The notes beneath the pieces were generated by a model. It was not told the origin of the DNA, did not search any database, and was given only the letters and a program-made list of their open reading frames with translations. Both the position numbers and the translations under genes were made by a program. Below, piece after piece: positions 43,558 through 51,052 of a DNA stretch of 57,802 nucleotides. Every line of letters begins with the position of its first letter. The first letter of the stretch is position 1. Source of the stretch: an uncultured Ruminococcus sp. GTDB lineage: Bacteria > Bacillota > Clostridia > Oscillospirales > Ruminococcaceae. The stretch lies in NCBI GenBank assembly GCA_947627445.1, contig CANQWA010000016.1:1-57802 (forward strand), written 5' to 3'.

Positions 43558-44154
43558 TCATTTAAGGTTGCTATCCACAATCCCCAAATACTTATAAATC
43601 GTCGGATAGGACAAATCACAAAGTCTTGAAAACTCCTTTTTATTTATCTCGCCTTTTTTATATTTCGGATAATGCTTATAAAAGATGCTCGGAATATCCT
43701 CTGCTGTTGTAGGCGGTCTGCCAATGGTCTTGCCTTTGGCTTTTGCATTCTCCATACCGCTTTTGACTCTCTGACTGATGATATTGCGTTCCAGTTCACT
43801 GAATACGCCCATCATTTTCAGCATACCCTCGGTCATGGGGTCAAGCTCCTTACTGCAATCCACAACGAAAGTTCCAAGCACTAATTTTATATGCTTATTT
43901 TTAGCAAGCTCGATAATATCGCAAAGCTGTTTTGTACTTCGGGTAATTCTGCTGACCTCTGTTGCAAGAATGGTATCACCCGACCGTACAATATCAAGCA
44001 GTTTCTTCAGCTCTGCTCGGTCAGCTTTCATACCACTTTCGTATTCGAGATAGATTGTAGTATCAGTTGCCCCTTGCTGTTTCAGCTCTCTGACTTGTCT
44101 GTTAATGTCCTGCATTTTTTCATTGGTGGAACATCTTGCATATCCGTAAATCAT
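43558..44154 (-). CDS. Serine recombinase, resolvase/invertase class
   Basis: A 198-residue recombinase of the small class: MIYGYARCSTNEKMQDINRQ holds catalytic Ser9, then LATEVSRITRSTKQL, GMLKMMGVFSELERNII, and the arm KSGMENAKAKGKTIGRPP lead to a carboxy-terminal helix-turn-helix (KKEFSRLCDLSYPTIYKYL). Such enzymes resolve dimers or invert segments. No obvious inversion sites were found beside it. GAGGTG precedes the ATG at 44154. It may serve a nested or older element inside the sigK element. Confidence 0.9.
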   Translation of the reverse strand: MIYGYARCSTNEKMQDINRQVRELKQQGATDTTIYLEYESGMKADRAELKKLLDIVRSGDTILATEVSRITRSTKQLCDIIELAKNKHIKLVLGTFVVDCSKELDPMTEGMLKMMGVFSELERNIISQRVKSGMENAKAKGKTIGRPPTTAEDIPSIFYKHYPKYKKGEINKKEFSRLCDLSYPTIYKYLGIVDSNLK

Positions 44155-44187
44155 GGTGAACACCTCAATAATATTTAATGTGTAAAT

Positions 44188-44216
44188 ATTATAAGATATA
44201 AATGAAAAGAAGTCAA
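44188..44216 (-). promoter_or_regulatory. Sigma-A-type promoter of the second recombinase operon
   Basis: On the minus strand TTGACT (44211-44216), 17-base spacer, TATAAT (44188-44193). TTGACTTC and TCTTATAATATTTAC are the same as at 38836-38865. A weak hairpin CAGCCATAAT/ATTACGGCTG follows at 44235-44262, beyond the end of the zinc-ribbon gene. Confidence 0.78.
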
Positions 44217-44311
44217 CTGTTTCTTTTATAATTTCAGCCATAATTTTTTACGATTACGGCTGTTTTTATGGTATTTAAAATTATAAACGGAAAGAGATGT
44301 TTATTTTTATA

Positions 44312-46054
44312 TTATGTAATTCTTGGATTGTCGAAATCAGTATATCCGAAGTAGTTCTTAATGGCTGTAGTTTCTTCATTTTCACCAAAGCGAGATATCA
44401 TAAATTTGTGATATTCTGCCTTGTATGGGTTGGTTTTAAGAATATCCAGGAATACATCAAGCAACTTATCCTGTGGGAAATTCGGATTCGACATATTCTG
44501 AAATATGTTGCTTGCCTGTTGAGTTGTTGTATTTGTGGGGCACCAGATGGTTTTTCCATTCTTATTTAATAAGCATACAAGTGATAAGAACACTCGCCAA
44601 TAATCCGTGAATACACAGTCAAACAAATTGTCAGGTTTAATGCGCCCATATAATTCTGCCTGCTGCGCTTGATTGATGTTTGATACACTATTTATAAGTC
44701 CTGCTTCTGCTCCGTCACGAACAATATTGAATGCTGTAGCTGTTGCGATACCCTTGGCTGCTCCTTTTAAGCCAAAGCCACCGCCGCTCAGATTTGGAAT
44801 GAGACTGGTGATATTTGATATTCTTCTGCGGTTTGCCTGTAATGTCAATTCAATGCTTTCAAGCGTTGTGGTATAGTCATTCATTCCAAGGTGGAAATCA
44901 GCAAGGTGCTGTTGTTCAAATGAATCTTCTGTAACTGTCCATATACCCTCAGAAATCAATATGTTCATGGACTGTTTGATTAGAACACTGAGGTAGGATT
45001 GATATATTTTCGGATAAAAGCCAAGAAATGTAGAGAGATTCTGAACCTTTCTGTCATATTCTTTTCTTGCGTTATCAGCGCAGGCAGATGCAAGCTCACG
45101 GAATTTCAGTCTGTATGAATTGAAAGTATCCATACTCTCTGATATTTCAAGCTCTTTTCCGCATATAGGAAACTTTCTGATTGAACCAACTACCGGTTCC
45201 CAATTATCTGGCGCTGTTTCTTGTGATTCATGCTGTTCACTGCTTTTCATTTCCTCAATATATGAAATAGCAGCTTTAGCAGTATCTATATCCTGCGGAT
45301 TTAAAGGCATAGAAATAGTAGATGTACCATTATTGCTCAATATACCAACCTGTAAAGCAGATGTATTTTCTGCAGTGCTTATCAGCTGTAATGTCAGATT
45401 TGGGAAATAAACGATACTTCCGCTTGAACCGCCTTTCATAGAATTGCTCAGAATGCTACTATATCCGGATTTCAGATAATACAGAATAGCATAATCCTCA
45501 TAGACTTCAAGCTTTGTGCCATTGGGTGACTGCAAAATATACTTATAGTTTTTAGTATTTCCATTTGCAGAAGCAATTTGCTCATTTGCATATGTCAGGA
45601 CATTTGCAAACCGCTCTTTCTGACTATATTCAAAAATCAGATTAAGGTATTTTCCATTTGCCCTTGTTTGCGCTCCGCCATTTGACATTGGTCTGGGAGG
45701 GTTAACTATATTAATCTGTGTCAATTCGGAATAGTGATATTCTTCACTTCCATAAATCAAAGAATTTTCGGTGAAAATAAATTTCTTTCCTAAACCGAGC
45801 GCAGGGGTAAATACTTCATACATAGTATGCGATGTATTATTTGAATTGCTATTAGCTGATTGGCTTCCTGAAAGGTCACTAACTACTTGTTGTGCGCCGT
45901 TCACAGCCTTTTGAACAGTACTGTTCAGCTTGTTAAAAAAGCCATTATTTGTCGATTGCGACTGGGGCGCACCACTACATACTTTAGCACCGCATTTACC
46001 GCAAAAAGCTGCACCGTCATTTAATTTACTTCCACATTGCGTACAAAAAGCCAT
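44312..46054 (-). CDS. Zinc-ribbon protein with PH-like region, unknown function
   Basis: A 580-residue protein. It starts with a double CxxC zinc ribbon (Cys4, Cys7, Cys18, Cys21), then a polar Ser/Asn-rich linker. A region at about 80-165 with KFIFTENSLIYGSEEYHY looks like a bacterial PH-type domain. Residues of about 285-460 are helical, and a glycine-rich hydrophobic stretch (GGGFGLKGAAKGIATATA) may touch a membrane. The end is unrecognised. AAAGGAG precedes the ATG. It is third in a row with a small XRE protein and another unknown gene, 15 bases after the latter, so the two unknowns probably act together. Confidence 0.7.
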   Translation of the reverse strand: MAFCTQCGSKLNDGAAFCGKCGAKVCSGAPQSQSTNNGFFNKLNSTVQKAVNGAQQVVSDLSGSQSANSNSNNTSHTMYEVFTPALGLGKKFIFTENSLIYGSEEYHYSELTQINIVNPPRPMSNGGAQTRANGKYLNLIFEYSQKERFANVLTYANEQIASANGNTKNYKYILQSPNGTKLEVYEDYAILYYLKSGYSSILSNSMKGGSSGSIVYFPNLTLQLISTAENTSALQVGILSNNGTSTISMPLNPQDIDTAKAAISYIEEMKSSEQHESQETAPDNWEPVVGSIRKFPICGKELEISESMDTFNSYRLKFRELASACADNARKEYDRKVQNLSTFLGFYPKIYQSYLSVLIKQSMNILISEGIWTVTEDSFEQQHLADFHLGMNDYTTTLESIELTLQANRRRISNITSLIPNLSGGGFGLKGAAKGIATATAFNIVRDGAEAGLINSVSNINQAQQAELYGRIKPDNLFDCVFTDYWRVFLSLVCLLNKNGKTIWCPTNTTTQQASNIFQNMSNPNFPQDKLLDVFLDILKTNPYKAEYHKFMISRFGENEETTAIKNYFGYTDFDNPRIT

Positions 46055-46069
46055 TGTAAATTTCTCCTT

Positions 46070-46729
46070 TCATTTTCTGTATTCTGCGACTTCAATCCAA
46101 GCACCATTTTCCCATTCAATAGGAGAACTGTAACCGCTTTCAGAAATTGCTTCTCTGATACAATTCTGAAAAGTAATATATTCCTCATAATTCCACTTGC
46201 TCCAAGGCTTTGAAGTGCTTTGGCTGTACTTACCCACAGTACCGTTCTTTTTGGGAACGTATTCCAGATTCAGACAATATTTCAGCTTTGAATTATCTGA
46301 ACCCACAGCCTGCATAATATAACTGTCAACAGGAATATGCAGATAACTTTTCAAAATGGAATCTCCCTCAATTAAGAGGACATATTTGAGCATCATATTC
46401 AGCCACTTCTGCGCCTGACCGTATGTAAACTCGCTGATTTCCGAATAAGTTTTGCATATTTTCTCACAGATTCGGTTATGCTCCTCGTCAAAAACTATCT
46501 GCTTGTCATCAGCGATTTTTACAGCATTTATCAAAACGTCATATTCATTGACAAGCATATCACAGATTGTAGTTTTATACTCTGCTTTGATATTTCCGTC
46601 ATCTGTTTTGAATCTGATTGTTCTGCATAAGTCCATATACGCTTTATTTGCACATTTACTTAAAACATTGTTCACACTATCATCCTTTATAATATTGAAG
46701 TAAGCATACTTCAAAAATTCCAGTACCAT
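46070..46729 (-). CDS. Unknown 219-residue protein paired with the zinc-ribbon gene
   Basis: A soluble, mostly helical protein without a motif I recognise. The end WSKWNYEEYITFQNCIREA and PIEWENGAWIEVAEYRK are aromatic and resemble no family known to me. The ATG at 46729 follows AAGGTG; a GTG at 46738 is an alternative. It lies between the small XRE gene and the zinc-ribbon gene, all on one likely transcript. Confidence 0.65.
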   Translation of the reverse strand: MVLEFLKYAYFNIIKDDSVNNVLSKCANKAYMDLCRTIRFKTDDGNIKAEYKTTICDMLVNEYDVLINAVKIADDKQIVFDEEHNRICEKICKTYSEISEFTYGQAQKWLNMMLKYVLLIEGDSILKSYLHIPVDSYIMQAVGSDNSKLKYCLNLEYVPKKNGTVGKYSQSTSKPWSKWNYEEYITFQNCIREAISESGYSSPIEWENGAWIEVAEYRK

Positions 46730-46764
46730 AATTTTCACCTTTCGCTCTTGTCTTATTTAACAGT

Positions 46765-46953
46765 TTACATAAATTTTTCGGGCTTTACGTTCAGCGCATA
46801 GCAAATTGCCCTCAGGTCTTCGGGATACAGCGTTTGTTTTCCCTTCAGAATTGCATCAAAGGTCTTAGCGGAAATCCCTGCTTTCTTTGCAACATTCGCT
46901 GTTTTTAAATTATTGTTTGCTATATAGGTACGAACTTTCTCATAAACTCTCAT
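46765..46953 (-). CDS. Small XRE/Cro-type helix-turn-helix protein
   Basis: Sixty-two residues: NLKTANVAKKAGISAKTFDAIL is a clear helix-turn-helix, followed by LYPEDLRAICYALNVKPEKFM as in Cro-like proteins. GGAAAGGAG precedes the ATG at 46953. It is divergent from a second XRE gene at 47099, with operators between, in the manner of a phage CI/Cro switch. Confidence 0.85.
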   Translation of the reverse strand: MRVYEKVRTYIANNNLKTANVAKKAGISAKTFDAILKGKQTLYPEDLRAICYALNVKPEKFM

Positions 46954-46991
46954 AAGACAAACTCCTTTCCAGAATTTCTGGATTTAATTTC

Positions 46992-47020
46992 ATTTTACCA
47001 CAGAATATCTGTGAAGTCAA
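46992..47020 (-). promoter_or_regulatory. Leftward promoter with palindromic operator in its spacer
   Basis: On the minus strand TTGACT (47015-47020), 17-base spacer, TAAAAT (46992-46997). The spacer holds palindrome CACAGAATATCTGTG (plus strand 46999-47013). A related ACAGATTTTCT lies at 47031-47041. A bound repressor would block this promoter. Confidence 0.8.
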
Positions 47021-47051
47021 GCGGGTTGTACAGATTTTCTTGATTTCTTTG

Positions 47052-47080
47052 TTGACATAACAGAATTCATGCGGTATAAT
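47052..47080 (+). promoter_or_regulatory. Rightward consensus promoter of the XRE repressor gene
   Basis: TTGACA (47052-47057), 17-base spacer, TATAAT (47075-47080), 19 bases before the ATG. Confidence 0.88.
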
Positions 47081-47098
47081 CAATGTAGAGGTGATTTG

Positions 47099-47404
47099 AT
47101 GAAATACGAAATTGGTGCAAGAATCCGTAAATATCGGGAAATGCGTGGTTTCAGCCAAAAGGAACTGGCACAGAAAATCGGCGTCAGCAACAGCCGTGTT
47201 TCCAACTGGGAACAGGGCATTAACCGTCCCGATGCGGATATACTTGCGGATATTTGCAAGGCATTGAATGTATCTCCCAGTGAATTGCTTGATGTCAGAT
47301 TATCACCGGAGGATTTAAGTGACCAAGAGCGAAAGGTAATTATGGCTTATCGCACCAAACCAGACCTACAGAAAGCTGTAAACATTCTTTTGGGTTTAGA
47401 ATAA
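47099..47404 (+). CDS. XRE-family repressor
   Basis: A 101-residue protein: IGARIRKYREMRGFSQKELAQKIGVSNSRVSNWEQGINRP is a textbook C1-type helix-turn-helix covering residues 4-60, and a short tail follows (LSDQERKVIMAYRTKPDLQKAV). There is no LexA-like peptidase domain, so release from DNA must use another route. GAGGTG precedes the ATG at 47099. It and the divergent small XRE protein share the operator region. Confidence 0.88.
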   Translation: MKYEIGARIRKYREMRGFSQKELAQKIGVSNSRVSNWEQGINRPDADILADICKALNVSPSELLDVRLSPEDLSDQERKVIMAYRTKPDLQKAVNILLGLE

Positions 47405-47642
47405 ATATTCGTTCTCACCTAAAAATGCTTATACTTTCCCGCGGTTAATAACGGTTGAAGAACTGAGCTGTTAACATTGCTGAATTATTGTTTGATTTTC
47501 ATTTGTTGTTTTGTTTGAGTTGACCAATCAAGCTGTTTTTTGAAAAAACCTTATATATTATTGACGGCACGGATAGGACTGTTCTTTTGCCTCTTTTGTC
47601 GGTACATTATGCAGAAACTTTCTGTGTACTTTTATATATAGA
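47405..47642. other. Gap without gene after the repressor
   Basis: No reading frame with a ribosome site was seen on either strand; CGGTTAATAACGG near 47442-47456 is a small imperfect palindrome. The rest of the 400-base gap contains the terminator at 47643 and an AT-rich tail to 47804. Confidence 0.5.
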
Positions 47643-47676
47643 AAAAGCCATTGACTATCAAAAATCAATGGCTTTT
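47643..47676 (+). terminator. Hairpin terminator between repressor and vapE
   Basis: AAAAGCCATTGA and TCAATGGCTTTT form a 12-bp stem with A and T sides, able to act in both directions. Confidence 0.85.
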
Positions 47677-47804
47677 GTATATTCAAAAATGGGTAAGGTA
47701 GGTAAGAAACTTTCATATATAATAAAAAATACAACGTTTTTTTATTATATATTTTTTTGCCTTACCACCCCACCCAAAGTGCTTAAAATTGATGGGAGTG
47801 ATGT

Positions 47805-49889
47805 TTAATCGGTATAAGAATCATATAGATGAACGTAATCTTTTGAAAACGGAGGACAATAGATATACTGCTTTCCGCTTTTGATACGAGGAAAGGTTTT
47901 TCCTGTACGTTTCTCTATTTTGGGAATAAGCTGTTTTCCAACGCTCACGCTGCTGATATTCAAACTGCGGAATTCTTCATTTAAATGTTTAGCAATTTGT
48001 GCAGCAGTAAGGCGCACTGTCCAACAAGATATATCGCAGTCTGTATCAAACATTGTCATGAACTCATCTTCGCCTTGTACAAGTGTTTCAAATTCCTCAT
48101 TGCGAAGATTTACCGAATCCTGTTCCTCTTTTGTCAGCAAATATCCCTTTGGATTTTCCAGATATTCAGTTTGAACCTGTCGCCATAGCTGTGCATACCA
48201 TTCAGAATCGTATGCAAATACTTTATCTAAGTCAATGCTTTGAATAGGAATTGTCCAGAAACGTCTGTTGCCTGTTTCGTCTGTCAGAAAGGCAGTAGGA
48301 TTGACTGTACCGCAAAATGAAGTACGGCGGCAACGGTGTATTTCCTTCGGGGCATATGGTTCACGGAAGTTATCGGTCTGTTTGCTCAGAAAACCTTTCA
48401 AAGCAGACTGCTTTTTTCTTGTTGTGCCGTCCATTTCTCCCAGTTCGCATATCCACACCCTTGTGGCAGCCATAAGAGTATCTTTGTTCTGCATATCCAG
48501 TACAGCTCCGCCGAGGAAAAACTCATTTTTGATTGCCAGGTGGCAGAATAACTGAGTTTTTCCAACACCTTGTCCACCTTGCAAAACAAGCATATTTTCT
48601 GCAAATACCGGATTAGAACCACTGTTGTAAAGAACCGCAATCGTCTGCAATGTCCACTTTTTTACAAGTGTTTTATGGAGAGTTTCAGTAATTCCCATTA
48701 TCTGATACAATTCGTTCAGGCGGTCGTTTCCGTCCCACTGCTTCTCGCTCAGAAGTTTTAAAACCGGATGATAGTGGTTCTCATTTGCAATCAGATTCAG
48801 AATACTGCGAACAGATTTGTCTGATACTCCTTTGTAGGAAAGCTTTTTCGCTGTATCAATGAGAAGTGTTTCAAGCAGTTTATCCGCTTCTTCCAGATTG
48901 AATTTAGAGGGCAGACCATTGATTTCATGGCAATTGTTCATATCGTTTAATTTGACAGTAATTCCAAATGCTTGAAGAAAATTTCTGCAAACATTAATAT
49001 TGAATCTGCGGTTTTCTTTTTCAACAGAAATCAGTTTAGCAAGAGCATTTCCGTCAGTAACGTCTAATTCAAATGGACTATATTGCTGCGGAGATATATA
49101 ATTCACATCATTCTGAATGGTCTTATGGTAAAACTTGCAGGCGCTTTTCCATATGTCATCAAGCTCTATTTGTTCCAAAGGCGGCGAACATCTTTCAGAC
49201 TCCTTGAGAAACGCCTGATATGAAATGCCGTTATTTTCTCCATATCGTTTTAAAATGCGGTTTGCAAATTTCAGCATGGTGGTGTTGCGTTGTCCCTCAG
49301 GTATGATATCAGTGTCAGGAAGTTCCTTTTTGACTGTTTGTCCATTGTCTGTATTGACAGATTGCATAAAATCATACAAAAGCGTATTCCCGTCAAAATA
49401 TTCAACCGTTGGATTTTCTACGCCATAGAAAAATCGTGCCGCATCTTTGGCATTAAAATCAAAGTGAAGAAAATAACTGCAAACAGCTTCCTTATACCAT
49501 TCATATTCCAATCGGTCTTTAATTTGTATATCAGGAAAATAGACATGAAATTTTGGTCGGGGATCTTTGCCGTCTTTTAGCTTCATATGGTTACGGGAAT
49601 AAGAAGCATAAAACGGAACGTCCGGAAAAGCTTTTTGCACATCTTCTGGTGTTATCCATTCTTCGGGATTATCGGTTTCGCTGTTGTCCACATCAAACAT
49701 AGCACAGTCTGACTGAATATAGTTGCTTTTCTTTCTGTAGTTATCCTTATATTCTGCGCAAACATGGTCATAAGCAACAGCTTTTTTCAAATCCTCCGTA
49801 TTGAATATAACCAGTTTGTTCGGATATTTTGCATTCTTTGCGTTCTGACGAACAGTATTATAGTATAAAGTCATATAAAAGTTACTCAT
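47805..49889 (-). CDS. VapE/VirE-type replication helicase with primase-like amino half
   Basis: A 694-residue protein. The amino half contains SNYIQSDCAMFDVDN and FYASYSRNHMKLKDGKDPRPKFHVYFP, as in archaeo-eukaryotic-primase-like regions. The carboxy half has a P-loop GGQGVGKT at about 436-443, then VWICELGEMDG and RRTSFCGTVNPTAFLTDETGNRRFW, the VirE/VapE family core. Proteins of this type start replication of phage satellites (PICI/SaPI) and prophages. GGAGG precedes the ATG at 49889; an in-frame ATG at 49916 lies in the shared leader motif. Its presence beside an XRE switch and an integrase points to a replicating satellite-like island. Confidence 0.88.
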   Translation of the reverse strand: MSNFYMTLYYNTVRQNAKNAKYPNKLVIFNTEDLKKAVAYDHVCAEYKDNYRKKSNYIQSDCAMFDVDNSETDNPEEWITPEDVQKAFPDVPFYASYSRNHMKLKDGKDPRPKFHVYFPDIQIKDRLEYEWYKEAVCSYFLHFDFNAKDAARFFYGVENPTVEYFDGNTLLYDFMQSVNTDNGQTVKKELPDTDIIPEGQRNTTMLKFANRILKRYGENNGISYQAFLKESERCSPPLEQIELDDIWKSACKFYHKTIQNDVNYISPQQYSPFELDVTDGNALAKLISVEKENRRFNINVCRNFLQAFGITVKLNDMNNCHEINGLPSKFNLEEADKLLETLLIDTAKKLSYKGVSDKSVRSILNLIANENHYHPVLKLLSEKQWDGNDRLNELYQIMGITETLHKTLVKKWTLQTIAVLYNSGSNPVFAENMLVLQGGQGVGKTQLFCHLAIKNEFFLGGAVLDMQNKDTLMAATRVWICELGEMDGTTRKKQSALKGFLSKQTDNFREPYAPKEIHRCRRTSFCGTVNPTAFLTDETGNRRFWTIPIQSIDLDKVFAYDSEWYAQLWRQVQTEYLENPKGYLLTKEEQDSVNLRNEEFETLVQGEDEFMTMFDTDCDISCWTVRLTAAQIAKHLNEEFRSLNISSVSVGKQLIPKIEKRTGKTFPRIKSGKQYIYCPPFSKDYVHLYDSYTD

Positions 49890-49917
49890 AGTAATACCTC
49901 CTATATGACCATTCATT

Positions 49918-49947
49918 TTTATACATAGCGATACACATGGCTGTCAG
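49918..49947 (-). promoter_or_regulatory. Probable promoter of vapE
   Basis: On the minus strand CTGACA (49942-49947), 18-base spacer, TATAAA (49918-49923). Confidence 0.55.
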
Positions 49948-50072
49948 CTGTTTTGCGGCAGTTTAAAGCAAGGAGTATAATTTCATAGACTGCTTTTAAA
50001 ACTTTCAGCAAACCCGATTGTGGTATGTCTGCATTGAACTTATACGAATAAGTTCTTGTCCTATGCATAAAA

Positions 50073-50090
50073 TAAAAAATGAATGGTCGC
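50073..50090. repeat. 18-bp inverted copy of the recombinase-leader motif
   Basis: TAAAAAATGAATGGTCGC, the exact reverse complement of 38811-38828. It lies 51 bases inside the right end of the element, in the stretch that would be transcribed as an extension of the split sigK message. Confidence 0.75.
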
Positions 50091-50116
50091 TCCTAAGTTT
50101 TTTTGTGATTGCCATC

Positions 50117-50142
50117 CATTTATAATAAGCGATATTTGATAC
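50117..50142. repeat. Right recombination end of the sigK element
   Basis: Inverted repeat CATTTATAATAAGCGATA (50117-50134), six bases TTTGAT, then core AC at 50141-50142. The mirror image of 37183-37208. Confidence 0.85.
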
Positions 50143-50760
50143 ATACGACCGGGAAATATGCAGCTTTTTCGCCACCTCCCGCTGCGTCAGGGGGGATTGC
50201 CCATATAGTCCGTAGCGCTGTATCAGAATCTCCATTTCCCGAGGCTCTAAATCATTTTCCAGATATTGGTATAACTGTTTCGATTGGATCAGTGTATCCA
50301 CCACTTCAGAAAGATCGGTTCCATCATCCATAATGTCCATCAGGGTCAGTTGATTTCCCTCTCCGTCTGTTTCAATGGGTTCTCCCATATAAATCTGATC
50401 GGCGTGCTTTTTCTGAGACCGAAAGTTCATAAGAATCTCATTTTCAATACATCTGCTGGCATATGTCGCAAATTTTGCCCCTTTATGATAATCAAAAGAA
50501 TCCACCGCTTTCACTAATCCCACCGTGCCAACAGAGATCAGCTCTTCCTGTTCCTGCTGGGGCACGCCGTATTTTTTCGTCAAATGCGCCACCAGACGCA
50601 TATTGTGAAGGATCAGCTTTTCTCTGGCAAGCCGATCCCCCTCTGCCATGGCAGCGAAGCAGTCCGCTTCCTCCTTTCGGCTCAAAGGCTTGCGAAACGA
50701 GCCGCTTTCCCCAACGTGAAGAAAGAAAAACAAAACATGCTGAAATATCTGAAAAAACAT
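50143..50760 (-). CDS. sigK: 5' part of split sigK: pro-sigma-K, codons 1-206
   Basis: Late mother-cell sporulation sigma factor. Residues 1-17 (MFFQIFQHVLFFFLHVG) are hydrophobic, like the pro-sequence that is cut off to activate sigma-K. Region 2 follows with NMRLVAHLTKKYG and FDYHKGAKFATYASRCIENEILM. Region 4 has LEPREMEILIQRYGL and LTQREVAKKLHISRSY. The true protein stops here: the frame runs on to 50005 into unrelated element sequence, giving a 251-residue chimera lacking the recognition helix. Codons VSRLEK and the rest are at 37122-37184. GAGGTGATACC precedes the ATG at 50760. Joined length is 226 residues. Confidence 0.95.
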
Positions 50761-50783
50761 GGTATCACCTCACCACATGCTAT

Positions 50784-50806
50784 GCATAACGCCTTGTACG
50801 TTATGC
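50784..50806. promoter_or_regulatory. Inverted repeat just upstream of sigK
   Basis: GCATAACG and CGTTATGC with a 7-base spacer, 24 bases before the sigK start. It overlaps the zone where a sigma-E promoter or a regulator site would be expected; I could not assign a clear sigma-E -35/-10 pair. Confidence 0.45.
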
Positions 50807-50853
50807 AGCAGGGATGATTGGTTGAGCTCCGCTGAATTTTTTCCATAAAGTAC

Positions 50854-50882
50854 TTGCCATTTGCAAAAAAAAATGGTATAAT
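50854..50882 (+). promoter_or_regulatory. Promoter of the membrane protein gene at 51053
   Basis: TTGCCA (50854-50859), 17-base spacer, TATAAT (50877-50882). The leader contains an inverted repeat CTGACATCA/TGATGTCAG (50899-50942) of unknown role. Confidence 0.75.
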
Positions 50883-51052
50883 AAATAATAAGAACTTTCT
50901 GACATCATAAAATCGTTGGTTGATTTCTCTATCTGATGTCAGTTTGTCTCAGAATCTGATCTTTTCTCTGTGACTGCTTTTTAAGGAAAGGAAAACCGTT
51001 TACTGCGGCTGATGCGCATATGCCCAGACGCAAATACGGTTAAGGTTTCACT

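Larger units (their letters stand above)
37183..50142. mobile_element. sigK-intervening (skin-type) element, 12,958 bp
   Basis: The element starts and ends with the same GT dinucleotide (minus strand; AC on plus at 37183-37184 and 50141-50142). It has 18-bp inverted repeats six bases inside each end. A large serine recombinase is encoded at the left end, transcribed outward toward sigK's 3' part. Cargo: small protein, zinc-binding unknown, reverse transcriptase plus SLATT protein with structured RNA, PTP-like protein, second recombinase, zinc-ribbon protein, XRE switch, VapE helicase. No capsid, tail or conjugation gene is present. By eye it is clearly richer in A and T than the flanks and free of the host's dispersed repeats. 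Confidence 0.92.

Noticed and set aside
50048-50062. GGACAAG, a possible SpoIIID site near the right end of the element
   Set aside because: A seven-base match is expected by chance and it lies inside the element rather than at the sigK promoter.
37183-50142. Intact prophage or conjugative element
   Set aside because: No capsid, portal, terminase, tail, lysis, relaxase or type IV secretion genes; only integrase, regulators, VapE and cargo.
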